Source: Desulfuromonadaceae bacterium
GTDB lineage: Bacteria; Desulfobacterota; Desulfuromonadia; Desulfuromonadales; Geopsychrobacteraceae
Direction of reading: 5' to 3'
Assembly (NCBI GenBank): GCA_013138655.1
Contig: WTCI01000299.1
Location: forward strand, 1-9,285
DNA length: 9,285 nt
The position numbers and the translations under genes are program-made. Below the pieces are notes generated by a model. The model was not told the DNA's origin. It saw only the letters and a list, made by a program, of their open reading frames with translations, and ran no database searches. Positions 4,708 through 9,285 of this stretch are shown one piece after another (within the stretch, counting starts at the first letter, position 1; the number at the start of each line of letters is the position of its first letter).

Positions 4708-7350
4708 ATGACCAGCAATAATAAATCCCCCGAAACGATCTGCCTGAAAGACTATAAATCTCCCGCCTACCTGGTCGAACAGGTAGGCTTGCGGTTTGCC
4801 TTGGAGGATCAGGCAACGCGCGTTTATTCGCAGGTGCAGATCTGCCTGAACCCGGATCGCAATGGGCAGACCGAAGCGCTGCGCCTTGATGGCGAATCGA
4901 TGCAGTTGCTCGGTTTGAAAATTGACGGGCAACCGATTGCTGAGGAGCAGTATCAATTGCACGAGGAATATTTGATTATCCCTCTGGTGCCGGAAAAGTT
5001 TCTGCTTGAAGTGGAAACACAAATTGATCCGCTGGGGAATACCTCCCTCGATGGTCTCTATCTGTCGAACGGAAATTTTTGTACCCAGTGCGAAGCGCAT
5101 GGTTTCCGCAAAATCACCTACTACCCCGACCGTCCTGATGTGATGGCTCCTTTCAAGGTGCGGATAGAAGCGGAAAAAAAATACCCGGTACTGCTCAGTA
5201 ACGGCAACCTGACCGCCGCAGGTGAGCTGGCGGACGGTTGGCATTTCGCCGAGTGGGAGGACCCCTTCCCCAAACCGAGCTATCTGTTTGCGCTGGTTGC
5301 CGGTGACCTGGTCTGTCTGGAGGATCACTACAGGACCAGCTCCGGACGTGATGTGCTTTTGCAGATTTATGTCGAGGAGCGCAACAGCGATTACTGCGAT
5401 CATGCCATGCTCTCGCTGAAAAAATCGATGCAGTGGGATGAAGAGGTGTATGGTCTGGAATATGACCTCGATCGCTACATGATCGTCGCTGTCGACGATT
5501 TCAACATGGGGGCGATGGAGAACAAGGGGCTGAATGTCTTCAACTCCAAGTATGTGCTGGCGCACCCGGAAACGGCCACCGATAGCGATTATCTCGGTGT
5601 CGAATCGGTCATCGCCCACGAATATTTTCACAACTGGACCGGTAACCGGGTGACCTGCCGTGACTGGTTCCAACTCAGTCTCAAGGAAGGGCTGACGGTC
5701 TTCCGCGATCAGCAGTTTTCCGCGGATATGAATTCGGCGGCAGTTATGCGGATTGACGATGTGAGAGTTCTTCGACAATTTCAGTTTCCGGAGGATGCCG
5801 GGCCGATGGCGCATCCAGTGCGTCCGGCGGCATATGTGGAAATCAATAATTTCTATACCACCACCGTTTACAACAAGGGCGCCGAAGTGATCCGTATGCT
5901 GCAGACTCTGCTCGGCGCAGAGAAATTCACCGCCGGGGTGCAGCTCTACCTGCAGCGGCACGACGGTCAGGCCGCGACCTGCGATGATTTTGTCAAGGCG
6001 ATGGAGGATGCCGGGGGAGTCGATCTGACACAGTTCAAACTTTGGTATTCCCAGGCCGGGACGCCACAGGTGCTGATCCGCAAAGAGTACGATGCCGAGC
6101 TGCAGTCTCTGACCCTGAATATCCTGCAGCACTGCCAGCCGAATCCCGGGCAGGCAGAGAAACAGCCGTTTCATATTCCCCTTTCTATCGGTTTGCTGGA
6201 TGCTGATGGGCAGGATATCCCCCTGCGATTGGCCGGCGAGACGTTGCCCGGAAAGAGCACCCGGGTGTTTGAGTTGATCGCCGCTGAGCAGAGTTTCACC
6301 TTTGTTGATCTGCCGCGGGAACCGGTGATCTCACCCCTGCGTGGTTTCTCGGCGCCGGTGCGGCTCAAGTGTGATTTCAGCGATGATGAACTGGCTTTCC
6401 GCATGATCCATGACAGTGATTCTTTCAGCCGCTGGGAGGCGGGACAAACCCTGGCGGTGAAAGAATTGTTGCGGATGCTCAGTGCCTTGGAACAGGGGCG
6501 ACAGTTTGTCTTGACCCCGAAGTTCGTGCTCACTTGGCGCCATGCTCTGGAAGACCGTGACGCCGACCTGAGCCTGCTGGTGCAACTGTTGACTCTGCCG
6601 AGTGAGCAGTATCTGGCCGATCAACTGCCGGAATTCGATTCGCAGGCGATCCGTAAAGTGCGTGACCGAGCCCGTTGGCAGCTGGGGAGCGATTGCCGGG
6701 GAGTACTGCTGGACCGTTATGAAGAGTGTGTTGGCAGCGGCAAGTATCGTCTCGATCCGCAATCTGTCGGGCAGCGCAGCCTGCGCAGTCTCTGCCTGTC
6801 CCTGTTGATGGAACTCCACGAACAGCGGGTCACTGACCTTTGTTTGCGGCAGTATCGGGAGGCCGGCAACATGACCGACCGACTGGCGGCGTTCTCGGCA
6901 ATTATCGACAATCCGGCCCCTGAACGTGAGCAGCTCGTTGACGATTTCTTTCTCCAATGGCAGAAACACCCGCTGGTGATTGATAAATGGTTCACCTTGC
7001 AGGCATTGTCGCATCGACCGGAAGTTTTTGCTGATGTCGAAAGGTTGCTGCAACATGCAGCATTTTCACTGAAAAATCCGAACCGGGCTCGTTCGTTGCT
7101 CGGTGCCTTCAGCCAGAACCTGGCGGCATTCCATCGTGCCGATGGGGCGGGCTATCAACTGCTGGTTGAGCAGATTCTGCTGCTTGATCAACGCAATCCG
7201 CAGGTTGCCGCCCGTATGGCCGGGCCTTTCACGCGCTGGAAACGACTGGAGCCGAAGCGGCGGGCTTTGATGAGGGCACAATTGGAACGGATGCAGCAGG
7301 TGGAGTTATCACGCGATCTTTATGAAATTGTCACGAAAAGTTTGCAGTAA
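4708..7350 (+). CDS. pepN: Aminopeptidase N (M1 family zinc metallopeptidase)
   Basis: PepN removes N-terminal residues from peptides in the cytoplasm, completing protein turnover. The 880-residue product aligns by eye with E. coli PepN (870 residues) over its whole length. It carries the substrate-binding GAMEN motif (268-272 from this ATG), the zinc motif HEYFHNW beginning at residue 304 with the third ligand Glu in LKEGLTVFRDQ, and the transition-state tyrosine in NNFYTTTVYNKGAEVIRM. The C-terminal helical domain also matches (NMTDRLAAFSAI, DKWFTLQA, NPNRARSLLGAF, NPQVAARM). I prefer the ATG at 4708 because MTSNNKSPETICLKDY gives nearly the E. coli N-terminus. A GTG at 4684 would add eight residues. 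Neither has a good Shine-Dalgarno sequence, which is odd for such a gene and may reflect rearrangement of the upstream DNA where the glpD relic lies. It is the first gene of a likely three-gene operon. Confidence 0.97.
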   Translation: MTSNNKSPETICLKDYKSPAYLVEQVGLRFALEDQATRVYSQVQICLNPDRNGQTEALRLDGESMQLLGLKIDGQPIAEEQYQLHEEYLIIPLVPEKFLLEVETQIDPLGNTSLDGLYLSNGNFCTQCEAHGFRKITYYPDRPDVMAPFKVRIEAEKKYPVLLSNGNLTAAGELADGWHFAEWEDPFPKPSYLFALVAGDLVCLEDHYRTSSGRDVLLQIYVEERNSDYCDHAMLSLKKSMQWDEEVYGLEYDLDRYMIVAVDDFNMGAMENKGLNVFNSKYVLAHPETATDSDYLGVESVIAHEYFHNWTGNRVTCRDWFQLSLKEGLTVFRDQQFSADMNSAAVMRIDDVRVLRQFQFPEDAGPMAHPVRPAAYVEINNFYTTTVYNKGAEVIRMLQTLLGAEKFTAGVQLYLQRHDGQAATCDDFVKAMEDAGGVDLTQFKLWYSQAGTPQVLIRKEYDAELQSLTLNILQHCQPNPGQAEKQPFHIPLSIGLLDADGQDIPLRLAGETLPGKSTRVFELIAAEQSFTFVDLPREPVISPLRGFSAPVRLKCDFSDDELAFRMIHDSDSFSRWEAGQTLAVKELLRMLSALEQGRQFVLTPKFVLTWRHALEDRDADLSLLVQLLTLPSEQYLADQLPEFDSQAIRKVRDRARWQLGSDCRGVLLDRYEECVGSGKYRLDPQSVGQRSLRSLCLSLLMELHEQRVTDLCLRQYREAGNMTDRLAAFSAIIDNPAPEREQLVDDFFLQWQKHPLVIDKWFTLQALSHRPEVFADVERLLQHAAFSLKNPNRARSLLGAFSQNLAAFHRADGAGYQLLVEQILLLDQRNPQVAARMAGPFTRWKRLEPKRRALMRAQLERMQQVELSRDLYEIVTKSLQ

Positions 7351-7360
7351 GGAGTTTCTT

Positions 7361-8236
7361 TTGCAAGAGGTGGTCATCATCGGCTGCGGTGATATCGGTT
7401 GCCGGGTCGGTCAAAAACTGTTGATGCAGGGGGCTGAAGTTCTGGCTTTGGCTCACAAAGAAGAAGCTGTCGCCAAGCTTCAGGAGAGGGGCTTTGCCAC
7501 GCTGGTCGGTGATCTCGATTGCCGTGAAGATCTCCCGGAAATTCCGCTGCACGGTCGGCGGCTGTTTTATCTGGCACCACCGCAGGGAGGTGGCAAAAGT
7601 GATGTCCGGATGCTGAACTTCTGCCGTAAATTGTCTCCGGAAAATACTCCGGCCAAAGTCATTTATATCAGTACCAGCGGGGTTTATGGTGACTGTGGTG
7701 GTGAAATTGTCAGCGAGGAAAGGCCGATCAATCCACAGACAGCAAGGGCCATGCGCAGAGCGAGTGCCGAAAATCAGTTGCAGGAACAGGCAGAGAGGCT
7801 TGGTTTTGCGCTGGTCATCCTGCGGGTGACCGGGATTTACGGGCCGGGCAGGCTGCCGCTTGCGCGCATCATGCAAGGGCATCCAGTGTTGAAAAAGGGG
7901 GACGGCTCCTATACCAACCGAGTGCACACATCTGACCTGGTTCAGGTGTGCCTGGCCGCTATGGAAAAGGGTGAGCATGGTGATGTCTTCAATGTCTGTG
8001 ACGGGCAGGAGAGCAGCATGACCGATTATTTCCTGGCGGTAGCCGATCTTTGCGATCTTCCACGTCCAAAGGAAATCGGTATGGCCGAGGCGGAAAAGGA
8101 GATGAATCCCTTGATGCTCTCTTACTTAAAGGAGTCGCGGCGGATGTCGAACCGGAAAATGCTCGATAAGCTTGCTGTCAAACTTCTCTATCCAACTCTT
8201 GCTGATGGTTTGAAAGCCAGTCGGGGGGAATCATGA
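7361..8236 (+). CDS. NAD(P)-binding SDR/epimerase-like protein of unknown substrate
   Basis: This 291-residue Rossmann-fold protein belongs to the NAD-dependent epimerase/dehydratase side of the short-chain dehydrogenase superfamily and resembles the YeeZ-like group. The nucleotide motif VVIIGCGDIGCRVG (4-17) starts the protein, followed by a GDLDC acidic turn (50-54), VIYISTSGVYGD (100-111), LRVTGIYGPGR (154-164), NRVHTSDL (186-193) and FNVCDGQ (210-216). The usual active-site YxxxK is not evident: the equivalent helix reads MRRASAENQL (131-140). Catalysis may therefore be altered or absent. The start is inferred as TTG at 7361, because TAAGGAG overlapping the pepN stop lies 6 nt upstream and the glycine motif then falls at residue 8, as normal. 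An in-frame ATG at 7322, inside pepN, would add 13 residues but has no clear ribosome site. Tight spacing to pepN and a 4-bp overlap with the next gene indicate cotranscription. Confidence 0.88.
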   Translation: MQEVVIIGCGDIGCRVGQKLLMQGAEVLALAHKEEAVAKLQERGFATLVGDLDCREDLPEIPLHGRRLFYLAPPQGGGKSDVRMLNFCRKLSPENTPAKVIYISTSGVYGDCGGEIVSEERPINPQTARAMRRASAENQLQEQAERLGFALVILRVTGIYGPGRLPLARIMQGHPVLKKGDGSYTNRVHTSDLVQVCLAAMEKGEHGDVFNVCDGQESSMTDYFLAVADLCDLPRPKEIGMAEAEKEMNPLMLSYLKESRRMSNRKMLDKLAVKLLYPTLADGLKASRGES

Positions 8237-9018
8237 TCGGCAATGTCGCAGCTGCGGCCATCAAGCCGGTGGCTGGTTTCATCCGTGGTTTCAGTTATCC
8301 TTTAAGGGCGGTAAAATTCCTCGGTCGCAACCCACGCCTGTTGAAGTACCTGGCGATACCCTTTGTCATCAATGTGCTGATATTTTCCCTGTCAGTCTAT
8401 TTCGGCTTGGATCTGTTTCAGGGGCTGTTGGAAACCTACGCCCCCGGTACCGATGTCTGGTATGGGGTGGCCCTTTATTATCTGGCCTGGACGGTTGCCA
8501 TGCTGTTGACGGCAGTGACGGTGTTTTTCACGTTCACGGTGGTTGGCAACCTGATCGCTGCACCTTTCAATGAACTTCTGTCCGAACAGGCGGAGGCCCT
8601 GAAAATAGGTCGCAAGCCCGATGAACGCTTCAGTGTCGGACGATTTTGGCAAGAGAGCAAGCACGCGATCATTGTTGAAATGAAGAAGATGGCGGTTTTT
8701 ATTGTCGGCATGCTGCTGCTGTTTGCCATCAATCTGCTGCCGGGGGTTGGTTCGTTAATTTATGCAGTGCTTGCTCCCGCGTTCACGCTGTTTTTTTTGG
8801 TTGTCGAATACATGGCCTTTGTGCTGATGCGTAAGCAAATGACTTTTAACGAGCAGCGACGGTACATGACTGCTCGGCCGGTCCTGATGACAGGTTTCGC
8901 CTGTGGAATTTTCTGTCTGCTGGTAATCCCGTTTGTCCAGTTTTTCTGCATTCCGTTGGCTGTTGTCGGGGCGACTCTGCTCTGGTGTGATTTTCCGCGT
9001 GAGCAGCAAGAAAAGTGA
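8233..9018 (+). CDS. EI24/CysZ-like integral membrane protein
   Basis: The 261-residue protein belongs by appearance to the EI24 domain family, which includes E. coli CysZ, a sulfate uptake protein. Hydrophobic segments lie near 41-59, 77-108, 153-197 and 216-251, the longer ones probably as helical hairpins or pairs. The characteristic GNLIAAPFNELLSEQAE (105-121) follows the second segment, as LAAPFND/E does in CysZ. A charged cytoplasmic-type loop (122-152) and a short basic loop (200-215) separate the segments, and the tail PREQQEK is hydrophilic. No signal peptide is seen. The ATG overlaps the TGA of the SDR gene (ATGA) and is preceded by GGGGGGA, showing translational coupling. Sulfate transport is possible but not shown: no cys gene is near. 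It is the last gene of the pepN unit, with no clear T-run terminator after it. Confidence 0.85.
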   Translation: MIGNVAAAAIKPVAGFIRGFSYPLRAVKFLGRNPRLLKYLAIPFVINVLIFSLSVYFGLDLFQGLLETYAPGTDVWYGVALYYLAWTVAMLLTAVTVFFTFTVVGNLIAAPFNELLSEQAEALKIGRKPDERFSVGRFWQESKHAIIVEMKKMAVFIVGMLLLFAINLLPGVGSLIYAVLAPAFTLFFLVVEYMAFVLMRKQMTFNEQRRYMTARPVLMTGFACGIFCLLVIPFVQFFCIPLAVVGATLLWCDFPREQQEK

Positions 9019-9042
9019 GTCGTTTTTTGACGGTTGCTGTTC
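9001..9042 (+). other. Imperfect inverted repeat across the stop of the EI24 gene
   Basis: GAGCAGCAA (9001-9009) is complementary to TTGCTGTTC (9034-9042) at 8 of 9 positions, with a 24-nt loop that includes the TGA stop and a T-run (9023-9028). The T-run is within the loop rather than after the stem, so this is not a standard terminator. It could still protect the 3' end of the message. Confidence 0.2.
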
Positions 9043-9131
9043 ATTTTGATCTGGGCTAGACTGATGGGATTGTTTGTGCCTTTTGTTTTTGGTGGTTGGT
9101 CATCTCTGTATTTATATATACCTATTTAGTG

Positions 9132-9154
9132 CCCATCCGGAAACTCCAGATGGG
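9132..9154. repeat. 23-nt hairpin in the terminal intergenic region
   Basis: CCCATC (9132-9137) pairs with GATGGG (9149-9154). After one C/A mismatch, GGA pairs with TCC around an AAC loop. The stem is GC-rich, but TGCGCTGC follows instead of a T-run, so it is not a typical terminator. It sits about 115 bp after the EI24 stop and immediately before the larger palindrome, and may belong to the same repeat. Confidence 0.55.
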
Positions 9155-9185
9155 TGCGCTGCAAGTTTTCATATGGGAAACGAGC

Positions 9186-9285
9186 AATTTTTCTCAAGGT
9201 CAAGGAAATCAAGCGGTTGCGCGGAGGCGTAGATGTCTACGCCGCACAAGCAACCGTGCAGATTGACGCAGAGATTGTGAAAAAG
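9186..9285. repeat. Large imperfect palindrome, cut by window end
   Basis: The core GGCGTAGA-TG-TCTACGCC (9226-9243) is a perfect 8-bp dyad. It is enclosed by CGGTTGC (9214-9220) and GCAACCG (9250-9256). Symmetry continues outward, about 3 nt out of register, with GTCAA (9199-9203) against TTGAC (9263-9267) and TTTTTC (9188-9193) against GAAAAA (9279-9284). Such extended symmetry is unlikely by chance. No coding frame with a ribosome site crosses it. It may be a dispersed structured repeat, a large cruciform-forming site or a non-coding RNA; the right side is incomplete. Confidence 0.65.

Noticed and set aside
4480..6174. Minus-strand open frame of 564 codons opposite pepN
   Set aside because: It is antisense to a strongly conserved pepN reading frame, runs past the pepN start into the glpD relic, and its translation shows no recognisable family, only the His/Gln/Arg-rich composition typical of an antisense shadow.
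6331..7056. Minus-strand open frame of 241 codons inside pepN
   Set aside because: It lies wholly antisense to the conserved C-terminal domain of PepN and shows no motif.

Overview
The window looks like ordinary chromosomal DNA from an anaerobic deltaproteobacterium of the Desulfuromonas/Geobacter/Pelobacter kind. That assignment is an inference. It rests on moderately GC-rich coding DNA with AT-rich gaps, a two-motif ferredoxin, a dihydroorotate-dehydrogenase-like flavoprotein, and intergenic repeats built from 'ccacaaag' and 'ccacggac' words of a type I recall from those genomes. No phage, transposase, CRISPR array, tRNA or rRNA was seen.

Layout, left to right. Positions 1-647 (minus) hold the first 215 codons of a biosynthetic-type threonine dehydratase (ilvA), cut by the window edge. 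Next is a 434-bp gap with a 208-bp element bounded by 30-bp terminal inverted repeats. Positions 1082-2140 (minus) encode a dihydroorotate-dehydrogenase-like flavoprotein that lacks the expected catalytic cysteine. A regulatory gap of about 370 bp follows, with divergent promoters and a 22-bp palindrome. A small ferredoxin (2513-2722, plus) comes next and ends at a strong bidirectional terminator shared with the convergent glycerol kinase gene glpK (2814-4310, minus). Upstream of glpK, on the other strand, lies a decayed fragment of glpD (glycerol-3-phosphate dehydrogenase). The plus-strand block 4708-9018 is a likely operon: pepN (aminopeptidase N), an SDR-type NAD(P)-binding protein started by TTG right after pepN, and an EI24/CysZ-like membrane protein that overlaps it by 4 bp. 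The last 270 bp are non-coding and hold a hairpin and a large imperfect palindrome that runs off the end.

The genes do not form one evident pathway. IlvA feeds isoleucine synthesis. GlpK makes glycerol-3-phosphate, and the nearby glpD relic suggests that a divergent glpK/glpD pair once existed here and the dehydrogenase copy was lost. The ferredoxin and the flavoprotein share a divergent regulatory region and could be redox partners, which is conjecture. PepN recycles peptides; the SDR and EI24 proteins have no assigned role.

I see no convincing new multi-gene system. The most interesting points are the glpD relic, the ferredoxin whose two motifs each lack the second cysteine, the flavoprotein without a catalytic base, and the two structured intergenic repeats.
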